Below are positions 40,096-47,718 of a stretch of 64,000 nucleotides of DNA, piece by piece. The DNA lies in contig NZ_RJWA01000008.1 of NCBI RefSeq assembly GCF_003762835.1, positions 186,001 to 250,000 of the forward strand, given 5' to 3'. Source of the DNA: Micromonospora sp. HM5-17 (GTDB taxonomy: Bacteria > Actinomycetota > Actinomycetes > Mycobacteriales > Micromonosporaceae). Under the pieces are notes generated by a model. It saw only the letters and a list, made by a program, of their open reading frames with translations. It was not told the origin of the DNA and did no database searches. The position numbers were made by a program, and so were the translations under genes. How positions within the stretch are numbered: position 1 is the stretch's first letter; every line of letters starts with the position of its first letter.

Positions 40096-40991
40096 TGTTG
40101 CGGGTGACCGGCCTTCACGCCGGCTACGACGGCGGCACGGTGTTGCACGACGTCAGCCTGGAGGTGGCGGTCGGGGCGGTCCAGGCGGTGGTCGGCCGCA
40201 ACGGCGCGGGGAAGAGCACCCTGGTGCACACGGTCGCCGGTCTGCTGCGGCCGTACCGGGGCGAGGTCCGGGTCGACGGGATCGACCTGACCGGCCGTCC
40301 CGCGTACCAGGTGGCCCAGGCCGGCGTCGCACTGGTGCCGCAGGGCCGGCGGGTGTTTCCCCGGCTGACCGTGGCCGAACACCTGACCCTCGCCTCCGGC
40401 GTCCGGCGTCCCCGTGCCGCGCAGTCCGGTCCCGTCTGGACCGTGCCGCAGGTGCTGGAGCTGCTGCCCCGGCTGGGGGAACGGCTGCGGCACCGTGGTG
40501 ACCAGCTTTCCGGTGGCGAGCAGCAGATGCTCGCGATCGCCCGGGCGTTGCTGACCCGGCCCCGGGTCCTCCTCCTCGACGAGCCGGGCGAGGGGCTCGC
40601 CCCGGACCTGGCGGCCCGGATCCGGGACCTCGTCGGCCGGCTGGCCTCGGCCGGGTTGAGCATTCTCCTCGTCGAACAGCAACTCGCGCACGCGATCGAG
40701 GTCGCCGACCAGATCGCCGTGCTCGACTACGGCCGGCTGGTCTTCACCGCCTCCACGGCCGTGGTACGTGCCGACCCCGCTCCGGTCGAGGCGTTGCTGA
40801 GCGTGGCCGGCACAGCCGTTTCGGACCGGACCGGTCCGGTCGATCCGGGGTCGACCCCGATCGGCGTCGACCCCGTCCCACCCGTACCTGTGGGCAGGGC
40901 AGGCGGGCAACCCGGCCAACCCGGTTCCCCGACCCCGCCCAGCCCGTCGCCGGCCTCGACCGCGGCACCCCCATCCTCGTCCGCACCCTGA
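40095..40991 (+). CDS. livF: Liv-type ABC transporter ATPase
   Basis: 298-residue ATPase. Walker A GRNGAGKST, Q-loop VPQGRRVFPRLTVAEHL, signature LSGGEQQMLAIARAL, Walker B RVLLLDEPGEGLA. The last 60 residues form an unusual Pro/Ser/Gly-rich tail not found in typical 235-residue LivF proteins, so the tail may be disordered or an annotation extension; no earlier stop exists in frame. It completes the transporter. Confidence 0.92.
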   Translation: MLRVTGLHAGYDGGTVLHDVSLEVAVGAVQAVVGRNGAGKSTLVHTVAGLLRPYRGEVRVDGIDLTGRPAYQVAQAGVALVPQGRRVFPRLTVAEHLTLASGVRRPRAAQSGPVWTVPQVLELLPRLGERLRHRGDQLSGGEQQMLAIARALLTRPRVLLLDEPGEGLAPDLAARIRDLVGRLASAGLSILLVEQQLAHAIEVADQIAVLDYGRLVFTASTAVVRADPAPVEALLSVAGTAVSDRTGPVDPGSTPIGVDPVPPVPVGRAGGQPGQPGSPTPPSPSPASTAAPPSSSAP

Positions 40992-41089
40992 CGTACGCCG
41001 TACCACACCTTGCGTCGCCCCTCCGGTGCCGACGCCGATGCCGCATGGCCGGCGCGTCGTCATCGATCATTATCAGGGAGGTACCGACA

Positions 41090-41899
41090 GTGACTTCCAC
41101 CCCTGTCCAGACCGGTTACGCCTTCGACAACCGCTCGCCCGAAGCCGAGGCGCAGATGCGGGCCCTGGAGGCGTTCCTCGATCCGATAACGGCGGACCGG
41201 CTCGCCGCCCCGATCCTCACCCCCGGCGCGCGCTGCTGGGAGGTGGGCGCCGGAGGCGGGTCGATCGCCCGGCTGATGTCCCGGGTCGTCGGGCCGACGG
41301 GACTGGTCGTCGCGACCGACATCGAACCCTCGCACCTGGTCTCGGAGGGCAATCTCGTGGTCCTGCGGCACGACGTCCGGGACGGGGCGCCCGAGGGCGG
41401 ACCCTTCGACGTGATCCACGCCCGGCTCGTCCTGCTGCACCTGCCGGAGCGGCGCCGGGTGCTGGCCGAGCTGGTCCGGGCCCTGGCCCCGGGCGGCTGG
41501 CTGGTCGTGGAGGAGTTCGACTGTACGGCGGGGCTGCGGGTGCTCACCGCGCCGACCGACGACGCGGCGAAGCTCTTCCAGGAGGTGATGGAGGCGACGC
41601 TCGGCATCCTGCGGGACCGGGGCGCGGACCTGGCCTGGGCGCAGGACGTCCACACCGAGATGGTGTTGGCCGGTCTCGTCGACGTCGACACCATCACCCA
41701 CTCGCAGAGCTGGCCCGGCGGCTCCACCGGCGCGTCGCTGCACGCGACGAACTCTCGGCAGCTCGAGCCGCGACTGCTGGCCACCGGGCTGTCGCCGAGC
41801 CAGTTGGAGCTCTTCCGGGAACTCGCCGAGGACCCCGCCTTCGCCTCGCTGTCGTACCAGTTCGTCTCCACCCGGGGGCGCCGGCCGCTCGGGTCGTAG
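41090..41899 (+). CDS. Class I SAM-dependent methyltransferase
   Basis: 269-residue methyltransferase. The SAM loop is CWEVGAGGGSIARLMSRVVG, followed by VVATDIEPSHLV and a FDVIHARLVLLHLPER motif IV. It starts with QTGYAFDNRSPEAEAQMRAL, a stretch shared with small-molecule methyltransferases in actinomycete natural-product clusters. The substrate is unknown. GTG 41090 follows a strong AGGGAGGT site with seven-base spacing; a longer in-frame start lacks one. Monocistronic. Confidence 0.88.
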   Translation: MTSTPVQTGYAFDNRSPEAEAQMRALEAFLDPITADRLAAPILTPGARCWEVGAGGGSIARLMSRVVGPTGLVVATDIEPSHLVSEGNLVVLRHDVRDGAPEGGPFDVIHARLVLLHLPERRRVLAELVRALAPGGWLVVEEFDCTAGLRVLTAPTDDAAKLFQEVMEATLGILRDRGADLAWAQDVHTEMVLAGLVDVDTITHSQSWPGGSTGASLHATNSRQLEPRLLATGLSPSQLELFRELAEDPAFASLSYQFVSTRGRRPLGS

Positions 41900-42202
41900 T
41901 CCCCGTCGTCGGCCGGGCCGGTGCGGCCCGTTCCCCCGGCCCGGCCGGCAACCTGCCGCCCGCGGTGCGGACGACCCCCGGCTCGCCGACCTGCACCGCG
42001 CACCACCGCGCCCCGCTGCCGGCGGGTCGTCGGCCACCTGGCGCCCCCGGCGGCCCGGCACGTCCCGGGTGGCGCGTGACAACTCGTCGCGCCCGTCGAC
42101 GAGCGCGACGCGGTGACGGCCGCCGACCGGGGATCTTCCGCGCCCGGATGGCTGGGCCGGCACGCCGGGAACCGCCGACGGATCCGATCCGTCAGAGCGG
42201 GC
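41900..42202. other. Intergenic region
   Basis: 303 bases between the methyltransferase and lipoprotein genes. GC-rich without a recognisable promoter, repeat or hairpin. The open frames here are not supported. Confidence 0.35.
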
Positions 42203-43084
42203 ATGAGCGGAAGGTGGATAGTGCGGGCGGCCCTGGCCGGCCTGCTGGTGGTGCCGGTCGCGGCCTGTGCGCGCGTCGACGCCGGAGAGGTCGGCGGAAC
42301 GGCGATCGGTGGCCTTGGTGGCGACGGTAACGAGGTGGTCCTCCGGGTGGAGCAGACCGGTGGGCTTCTTCCCCCGGCAGCTCTGTTCGGTCGCCTGCCG
42401 GTGGTGACGGTCTACGCCGACGGCCGGGTGTTCACCGAGGGCCCCCAGACGCTGGCCTTCCCCGGACCCGCGCTGCCGAACATCGAGCTGCGGCGTATCA
42501 CCGTCGAGGACGTCGACGCGCTGGTGGCGCGCGCCCGCGCCGCCGGGGTGGGCTCCGGCGTCGATCTCGGCCATCCCGCCGTCGCCGACGCGCCCTTGAC
42601 CCGCTTCACCCTCACCGTCGCCACCGGCACCGAGGTTCTCGAGGTGTACGGGCTGGTCGAGGGCGACCAGCCGGCGGATGGTCTGACCGAGGCGCAGCGG
42701 GCCGGCCGGGCGAAGCTGCGGGACCTGCTCGCCGCGCTCACCGACCTGCCCGGGACGTTGGGTTCGGACCGGGTCGGTGCGGCCGAGCCGTACGCCCCGT
42801 CGGCGGTCGCGGCGCTGGCGTCACCCTGGCACGGCGATCCGGCGGGATCGCCCGCCTCGTCGGCGGTCGCCTGGCCCGGTCCGGCGCTGCCGGGGCCCCC
42901 GCTGCGGTCGGGTCTGGAGCAGGGGTGCGTCGTGGTACGGGGCGACGCCGCGACGGAGCTGCTGACGCTGGCCGCGAAGGCGAACGCCCAGACCCCGTGG
43001 ACGTGGGGCGACGACCGGTGGAGCGTCGTGCTGCGTCCGCTGCTCCCCGACGAGACGGAGTGTGCCGACCTTGCAGCCGATTAG
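42203..43084 (+). CDS. Putative lipoprotein
   Basis: 293-residue secreted protein. A signal peptide ends with lipobox VAAC (PVAACARVD). The body has VVTVYADGRVFTEGPQ and a helical ITVEDVDALVARARAAGVGS block seen in uncharacterised actinobacterial lipoproteins. No catalytic motif is visible. GTG 42221 has a better ribosome site (GGAAGG) than ATG 42203, and gives a 16-residue signal peptide. Its last codons lie in a 24-bp tandem repeat. The next gene encodes a papain-like protease. Confidence 0.82.
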   Translation: MSGRWIVRAALAGLLVVPVAACARVDAGEVGGTAIGGLGGDGNEVVLRVEQTGGLLPPAALFGRLPVVTVYADGRVFTEGPQTLAFPGPALPNIELRRITVEDVDALVARARAAGVGSGVDLGHPAVADAPLTRFTLTVATGTEVLEVYGLVEGDQPADGLTEAQRAGRAKLRDLLAALTDLPGTLGSDRVGAAEPYAPSAVAALASPWHGDPAGSPASSAVAWPGPALPGPPLRSGLEQGCVVVRGDAATELLTLAAKANAQTPWTWGDDRWSVVLRPLLPDETECADLAAD

Positions 43085-43310
43085 TTCCCCGGCCTTCCAA
43101 CCGATCAGCCTGCCGGGATTCCAGCCGATCAGGTCACCCGAGCGCCCGGTCGGACCGACCCGGACACGACCGCGCCGGCGCACAATGGGGGACGCGACGG
43201 CGTTGACGCGGACCAACCTGTTCCCGGTGCCGGCCAGCGACGCGGATCGGGCCGGAGGGGATGGTGCCCGGGCCACGCGCGGTCCGGACGGTCGTCCCCC
43301 CGACCGATAG
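43062..43310 (+). CDS. Possible small repeat peptide gene
   Basis: 82-residue reading frame with high G or C at third positions, overlapping the end of the lipoprotein gene in another frame. The 24-bp tandem repeat is read in frame, giving three eight-residue units (LQPISSPA, FQPISLPG, FQPIRSPE), then a basic stretch and a neutral tail. A second possible start is ATG 43185. There is no clear ribosome site for GTG 43062, so this is tentative. It ends 40 bases before the protease gene and could encode a substrate or regulatory peptide. Confidence 0.3.
   Translation: MPTLQPISSPAFQPISLPGFQPIRSPERPVGPTRTRPRRRTMGDATALTRTNLFPVPASDADRAGGDGARATRGPDGRPPDR
43071..43142. repeat. Three tandem 24-bp repeats
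   Basis: Units at 43071-43094, 43095-43118 and 43119-43142. Each starts TTsCArCCGATyAG; units 2 and 3 are closest. The array spans the lipoprotein stop codon (43082-43084). On the minus strand the same DNA would read as LIGWxxGx repeats. Confidence 0.8.
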
Positions 43311-43350
43311 CCGGCGCCGTCGCCGGAGGGCCGGCGAGAGAGGCGAGGCG

Positions 43351-44172
43351 ATGGAGCAGTCGCGGCGTGTTGCGGTGGACCCGCCGGAGACCAGCGCGAG
43401 CGTGGCGCTCGGTCCCCAACTACTCGGTTGGCGGTACCGGCCGGACGCACGGGACTGGGACATTCCTCGCCTGCTGGAGATCGCCGAGCCGCCGGAGTCG
43501 ATTCGGCAGATGACCGTCGAGCAGGTGTTGACCGAGACGCCGTACTTCTCGGACTGGCGGGCGTACCTCGTCTTCTGGCGCTGGCTCAAGACGCAGCGGG
43601 CGCCGCGGACGACGCGCGACTCGGCTCCGGCCTGGGAACTGCCGATCCAGCTCGACCAGGGGCAGACCGGACACTGTGTGGGGTTCGGCTGGGCCGGCTG
43701 GGTGGACGCCACGCCGGTCGCCGGTACGTACCAGAACGCCGACGCACACGCCCTCTACTACGAGTGCAAGGTCATCGACGGGGAGCCGGGCCGGGAGAAC
43801 GGTTCGACCGTCCGGTCCGGCGCCCTGGCCGTGCGGGAGCGGGGTCGGCTCGCCGCGTTCGCGTTCGCCCACACCCTCGCCGAGATCGACGAGTGGATCG
43901 ACACCCAGGGGTCGATCGTGGTGGGGACCATGTGGACGGCGGACATGTTCGATCCGGACGAGAACGGGTTCGTCAGGCCGACCGGGGCGGCGGCCGGCGG
44001 GCACTGCTACCTGATGCTCGACCGGATCGAGGACGAGGACGCGTACCTGTTCCAGAACTCCTGGGGCGCGGCCTGGGGACAGGGTGGGCGGTTCAAGATG
44101 CGTCGCGGCGACTTCGACGGCCTGCTCCAGGACCGCGGAGAGGCCTGCTGCGCGGTGGAGCTGCCACATTGA
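43351..44172 (+). CDS. Papain-like (C1-family) cysteine peptidase
   Basis: 273-residue protein with the papain triad in the normal order: Cys109 in GQTGHCVGFGWAG (the Gln of the oxyanion hole is three residues ahead), His218 in GGHCYLMLDRI, and Asn236 in FQNSWGAAWGQGGRFKM. No signal peptide is seen, so it may act in the cytosol. The first 90 residues could act as a short propeptide (WRYRPDARDWDIPRLLEI). ATG 43351 follows GGCGAGG. The next gene encodes a chagasin-like inhibitor, which suggests protease control. Confidence 0.88.
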   Translation: MEQSRRVAVDPPETSASVALGPQLLGWRYRPDARDWDIPRLLEIAEPPESIRQMTVEQVLTETPYFSDWRAYLVFWRWLKTQRAPRTTRDSAPAWELPIQLDQGQTGHCVGFGWAGWVDATPVAGTYQNADAHALYYECKVIDGEPGRENGSTVRSGALAVRERGRLAAFAFAHTLAEIDEWIDTQGSIVVGTMWTADMFDPDENGFVRPTGAAAGGHCYLMLDRIEDEDAYLFQNSWGAAWGQGGRFKMRRGDFDGLLQDRGEACCAVELPH

Positions 44173-44212
44173 GCCGGGGCGGACCCGCGGGAGTACGGGG
44201 GTCGGGAGACCG

Positions 44213-44533
44213 GTGGCCCGGCGGGAGGTGACCGAGCGTGACAACGGGCGGTCGTATCCCGCCGCGCCCGGCGACCAGATCGTGGTGCGGTTGGACGAGA
44301 CGCCGAGTTCTGGCTACCGATGGCGGCTCGACGGGGTCGACGAGCGCGTGCTCGTCCCGGCCGGGGACGGCTTCCGATCCGAGGCGGGTGGGCTGGGCGC
44401 CGGCGGACGTCGTCAGCTCCGGTTCGACGCGGTCGGCCCGGGCCGGACGATCCTGCGGTTGTCGTTGCGGCGCGGCTGGCCGCCGGACGAGCGGCCTGTC
44501 CGCCGGTTTGAGGTGACCATTACCGTACGGTGA
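44213..44533 (+). CDS. Chagasin-family cysteine protease inhibitor
   Basis: 106-residue protein of the chagasin/I42 fold. The three inhibitory loops are recognisable: LDETPSSGYRW (NPTTGY-type loop), GLGAGGRRQLRF (GxGG-type loop) and RGWPPDERP (RPW-type loop). Chagasins block papain-like proteases by filling the active-site cleft. It is 40 bases after the C1 protease gene, so it is likely its self-inhibitor or regulator. GTG 44213 has GGGAG upstream. No signal peptide is visible, consistent with the protease. Confidence 0.8.
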   Translation: MARREVTERDNGRSYPAAPGDQIVVRLDETPSSGYRWRLDGVDERVLVPAGDGFRSEAGGLGAGGRRQLRFDAVGPGRTILRLSLRRGWPPDERPVRRFEVTITVR

Positions 44534-44604
44534 CGAGGTCGTGCCGGTGTGGATGACCGGACCCGGGTGGCGGGGCGTACGACGCGTCGGTCGCCGGACA
44601 GGTA

Positions 44605-44633
44605 TTGACATCTATCTATTTCTGTGGATACGG
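44605..44633 (+). promoter_or_regulatory. Sigma-70-like promoter of doxX gene
   Basis: TTGACA at 44605-44610, then about 16 bases of AT-rich spacer and GATACG at 44627-44632. It precedes the doxX start by 55 bases. Confidence 0.5.
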
Positions 44634-44687
44634 TGACGTCGCCGTGGGACCTGACAGTTGCTTCCTGCCAACCGCAAGGAGTGCTCC

Positions 44688-45137
44688 ATGATCAGCGCCC
44701 GCGTCAGCGACCTCGTCACCTCGTTGTTCCGGATCGTGGTCGGCCTGTTGTTCGCCCTGCACGGCACCGCCTCCCTCTTCGGGGTCTTCGGTGGCAACCG
44801 TGGTAGCGGTGAGGCGATCCCGCTCGGCACCTGGCCGGGATGGTACGCCGCGGTCATCCAGTTTGTCGGCGGTGCGCTGGTGCTCGTCGGGCTGGGCACC
44901 CGGGTCGCGGCGCTCGTCTGCTCCGGGTCGATGGCCTACGCCTACTTCGTGGTGCACCAGCCGGAGGCGCTGCTGCCGCTGAACAACGGCGGCGAGCTCG
45001 CCGCCCTGTTCTGCTGGTCCTTCCTACTCGTCGCCGTGCTCGGTGGCGGACGGTGGTCGATGGACGCGGTGCTCGCCCGGCTCCGGAACCGGGCCGCCGT
45101 CGAGGAGACCGAACCGGTCGCCGCGTCGGCCCGGTAG
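44688..45137 (+). CDS. DoxX-family membrane protein
   Basis: 149-residue protein with four hydrophobic helices. LFRIVVGLLFALHGTASLFG near the start and YFVVHQPEALLPLNNGGELA are typical of the DoxX family. Related proteins in mycobacteria join superoxide-detoxifying membrane complexes and others support thiosulfate or thiol oxidation; the partner here is unknown. ATG 44688 follows AAGGAG. A TTGACA promoter and a strong terminator show it is a single-gene unit. Confidence 0.88.
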   Translation: MISARVSDLVTSLFRIVVGLLFALHGTASLFGVFGGNRGSGEAIPLGTWPGWYAAVIQFVGGALVLVGLGTRVAALVCSGSMAYAYFVVHQPEALLPLNNGGELAALFCWSFLLVAVLGGGRWSMDAVLARLRNRAAVEETEPVAASAR

Positions 45138-45442
45138 CGGGGGTTCGCCGCTCCCGGCCCGGACCACGTGCCGGCCCGGCCGCCTTCTGGCCGGGCCGCC
45201 GCCATAACGCGGTAGACCCGCGCGGGCGGCCGACTCGCCGCGACCTCCCGCCCACCCCGGCCGTATCGCCGGGGTACCGCACCCTGTCTCTCCGCCTCGG
45301 AGACGGCGCCCGGTCGCCTCGCGCCAGGGAACGGCCACCGCCGGCTTGCCACCGGGCCGGGGTGGTGGGGGTGACCCGGGGTGTGGCGGAGCCACGCTGA
45401 CCGGCAGGATGATGAGCCGTCAGCGTGGGAGGAGACCAGATC
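45138..45442. other. Intergenic region after doxX
   Basis: 305 bases. It holds the terminator at 45172-45198; after it I see no gene or clear promoter before the thiolase. Confidence 0.4.
45172..45198 (+). terminator. doxX terminator
   Basis: CGGCCCGGCC (45172-45181) and GGCCGGGCCG (45189-45198) form a perfect 10-bp stem around GCCTTCT, 34 bases after the doxX stop. Confidence 0.7.
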
Positions 45443-46624
45443 GTGACGACCGACGTGTACGTACTCGACGCCGTCCGGACCCCGATCGGCCGGTACGGTG
45501 GCGGTCTGGCGGGAGTACGCCCCGACGACCTTGCGGCGCACGTGGTGGGAGAACTCGTGCGGCGTAGCCCAGACCTCGATCCGGCCCGGATCGACGACGT
45601 CATGTTCGGCAACGCCAACGGTGCCGGCGAGGAGAACCGCGACGTCGCCCGGATGGCCGTACTCCTCGCGGGGCTGCCGCCCACCGTGCCCGGCGTCACG
45701 GTGAACCGCCTCTGTGGCTCCGGCCTGGAGGCGGTGATCGGCGCGGCCCGGGCCATCGCGCTGGGGGACGCCTCGATCTGCATCGCCGGGGGCGTCGAGT
45801 CGATGACCCGCGCTCCCTGGGTGCTGCCGAAGCCGGAGAGCGCCTTTCCGCGTGGCCCGGAGACCCTGCACTCCACCACGCTCGGCTGGCGCCTGGTCAA
45901 CCCGCGGATGCCCGACACCTGGACGGCCCCGCTCGGGGAGTGTACGGAGATTCTCGCCGACCGGTACGGGATCTCCCGGGAGGAGCAGGACGCCTTCGCG
46001 CTCCGCAGCCATCAGCGGGCCGCCCGGGCCTGGGCGGACGGGCTCTTCGCCGACGAGGTGAGTGTGGTCCCGGGCACCGACCTCACGACGGACGAGAGCG
46101 TGCGACCGACCACCTCGGCTGAGGCGCTGGCCGCGCTCAAGCCGGTGTATCGGCCGGACGGTACGGTCACCGCCGGCAACACCTCACCGCTCAACGACGG
46201 CGCCAGCGCGATACTGCTCGCCGACCAGGCCGGCGCCGAGGCCGTCGGCCGGGCTCCGCTGGCCCGGATCGTCTCCCGGGCGGTCACCGCGGTCGAGCCG
46301 CAGTTCTTCGGGATCGGCCCGGTGCGCGCCGCCGAACAGGCGCTGCGCCGCGCCGGCGTGAGCTGGTCCGACCTGGATGTGGTCGAAATCAACGAGGCGT
46401 TCGCCGCTCAGGTGCTGGCCTGCCTGGCCGAGTGGCGGGACCTCGACCCCGAGATCGTCAACCCCCAGGGCGGCGCGCTCGCCCTCGGACACCCCCTGGG
46501 CGCCTCCGGAGCACGCATCCTCGGCTCGCTCGCCTGGCAGTTGCGCCGCCGCGGCGGGGGACTGGGCCTGGCCGCGATCTGCATCGGCGTGGGGCAGGGC
46601 CTGGCGGTGGTCCTGGAGGCCTGA
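45443..46624 (+). CDS. Acetyl-CoA acyltransferase (thiolase), 3-oxoadipyl-CoA thiolase-like
   Basis: 393-residue thiolase. The acylated Cys is in VNRLCGSGLEAV, the general base in ALGHPLGASGARILGSL and the second Cys in ICIGVGQGLAVV. The text RPDDLAAHVV...DDVMFGNANGAGEENRDVARMA matches the PcaF/3-oxoadipyl-CoA thiolase branch. It would cleave 3-oxoacyl-CoA with CoA; without other pca genes nearby, a general degradative role is possible. GTG 45443 has GGGAGGAG at eight bases; an earlier GTG (45425) is too close to that site. Confidence 0.93.
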   Translation: MTTDVYVLDAVRTPIGRYGGGLAGVRPDDLAAHVVGELVRRSPDLDPARIDDVMFGNANGAGEENRDVARMAVLLAGLPPTVPGVTVNRLCGSGLEAVIGAARAIALGDASICIAGGVESMTRAPWVLPKPESAFPRGPETLHSTTLGWRLVNPRMPDTWTAPLGECTEILADRYGISREEQDAFALRSHQRAARAWADGLFADEVSVVPGTDLTTDESVRPTTSAEALAALKPVYRPDGTVTAGNTSPLNDGASAILLADQAGAEAVGRAPLARIVSRAVTAVEPQFFGIGPVRAAEQALRRAGVSWSDLDVVEINEAFAAQVLACLAEWRDLDPEIVNPQGGALALGHPLGASGARILGSLAWQLRRRGGGLGLAAICIGVGQGLAVVLEA

Positions 46625-46813
46625 CCGAGAGGAGGTATCCGCCCGGGGCCGGCCCCGCCTTCTCGTCCGCGGCGCCGCCCGTTCGTCCGCTTCGGTACGC
46701 CGCGCGCCGCCCCGCGGCGTCCGGCGTGCGCTGTCCATCCGAGGGCTGTCCGTCCTGGCATGCGTGCGCCGTCCAGGCCTCACCTGCGCTGGTGGTCCCG
46801 GCCTACGCCGTCT

Positions 46814-46839
46814 GCGGATCCGGTGTGCGCCGGATCCGC
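46814..46839. terminator. Bidirectional terminator
   Basis: GCGGATCCGG (46814-46823), loop TGTGCG, CCGGATCCGC (46830-46839): a perfect 10-bp stem between the convergent thiolase and DUF1349 genes. Confidence 0.7.
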
Positions 46840-46886
46840 CCGGACCCCACACGGCCTTTGGTGCCCCGTCGGTGGCCCCGGCTGCC

Positions 46887-47495
46887 TCACCGACCGTCGC
46901 GGAGATCGGCCAGCCGGGCCGCCTCGAATCCGATCCGGTCGAACACCACCGTGCAGCCTGACCCCGTGGGGGACTGTGCCTCCAGCCCGATCCGGAGCGG
47001 CTCACCGGCCGCGTCGAGCCGGAAGTAGCGGACAAAGTGCCACCAGTTTCCGTCCGTGCTGGCGTGGAACGCCCAGGCCGGGCCGAGCCGCGAGATTCGC
47101 AACCAGAGCGGCGTCCCGGCGGGTACGACAAAGCCGTTCGCGTCGTCGGAGGCGCCGCGGGTGACGACCGAGACGGCCATCCCGTCGCCCTGCGGCGACC
47201 GCTCGTACGCGAGCTTCGCCCAGGTGTACGGGTCCCCGTAGACCAGGAGACAGCCCGCGTCGTAGGTGGCGGCGAAGTCGACCCGGACCCGGGTCGAGAG
47301 CTGGAAGTCGCCGTCCGGCGCCGGGCCGAGCAGCCGGGGCGCGGTGAGGACCGGTTCGGCACCGGCGGGATCCACGAACAGGTCGGTCCCGGGCCCGGCG
47401 GCGACGGTGAGGGAACCGTCGGCGCCGTCGCGCCAGGACACGGGGGCCACCTCCCAGGCCAGCGGCATCGGGATCGGGATCGGGGTGATGTCCAT
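46887..47495 (-). CDS. DUF1349-family protein
   Basis: 202-residue beta-rich protein of the concanavalin-like DUF1349 family. Segments STRVRVDFAATYDAGCLLVY, GDPYTWAKLAYERSPQGD and DGNWWHFVRYFRL are typical. The family fold suggests carbohydrate or glycan binding, but no function is established. No signal peptide is seen. It stands alone, convergent with the thiolase. Confidence 0.88.
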   Translation of the reverse strand: MDITPIPIPMPLAWEVAPVSWRDGADGSLTVAAGPGTDLFVDPAGAEPVLTAPRLLGPAPDGDFQLSTRVRVDFAATYDAGCLLVYGDPYTWAKLAYERSPQGDGMAVSVVTRGASDDANGFVVPAGTPLWLRISRLGPAWAFHASTDGNWWHFVRYFRLDAAGEPLRIGLEAQSPTGSGCTVVFDRIGFEAARLADLRDGR

Positions 47496-47567
47496 CCGGA
47501 AAGGATGCCAGAAGGGACCTGACCCGCAGCCCTCCGCGGCGCACCGTCCCGGCCCGCGCCGACGCGC

Positions 47568-47595
47568 GTAAACCCGAGACCCTTCCGGGGTTTAC
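47568..47595. promoter_or_regulatory. Inverted repeat in divergent promoter region
   Basis: GTAAACCC (47568-47575) and GGGTTTAC (47588-47595) form a perfect 8-bp inverted repeat with a 12-base loop. A nearby GGGGTTACC repeats part of the right arm. It lies between the divergent DUF1349 and L,D-transpeptidase genes and may be an operator. Confidence 0.4.
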
Positions 47596-47718
47596 CCCGG
47601 CGTTCAGCGGCGATTCCGGGGTTACCGGCGGTTCCCCGCCTGAACGTGCTGCTTCGCACCGGGCGCGCGACGAAAAAGGACACGACGAGACGCAGGAGGG
47701 AAATGGGGTGGGTGGAGC

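Noticed and set aside
42821-43450. Minus-strand frame with LIGWxxGx repeats
   Set aside because: It crosses two genes read on the plus strand and lacks a start with a ribosome site; the repeats come from the 24-bp DNA array.
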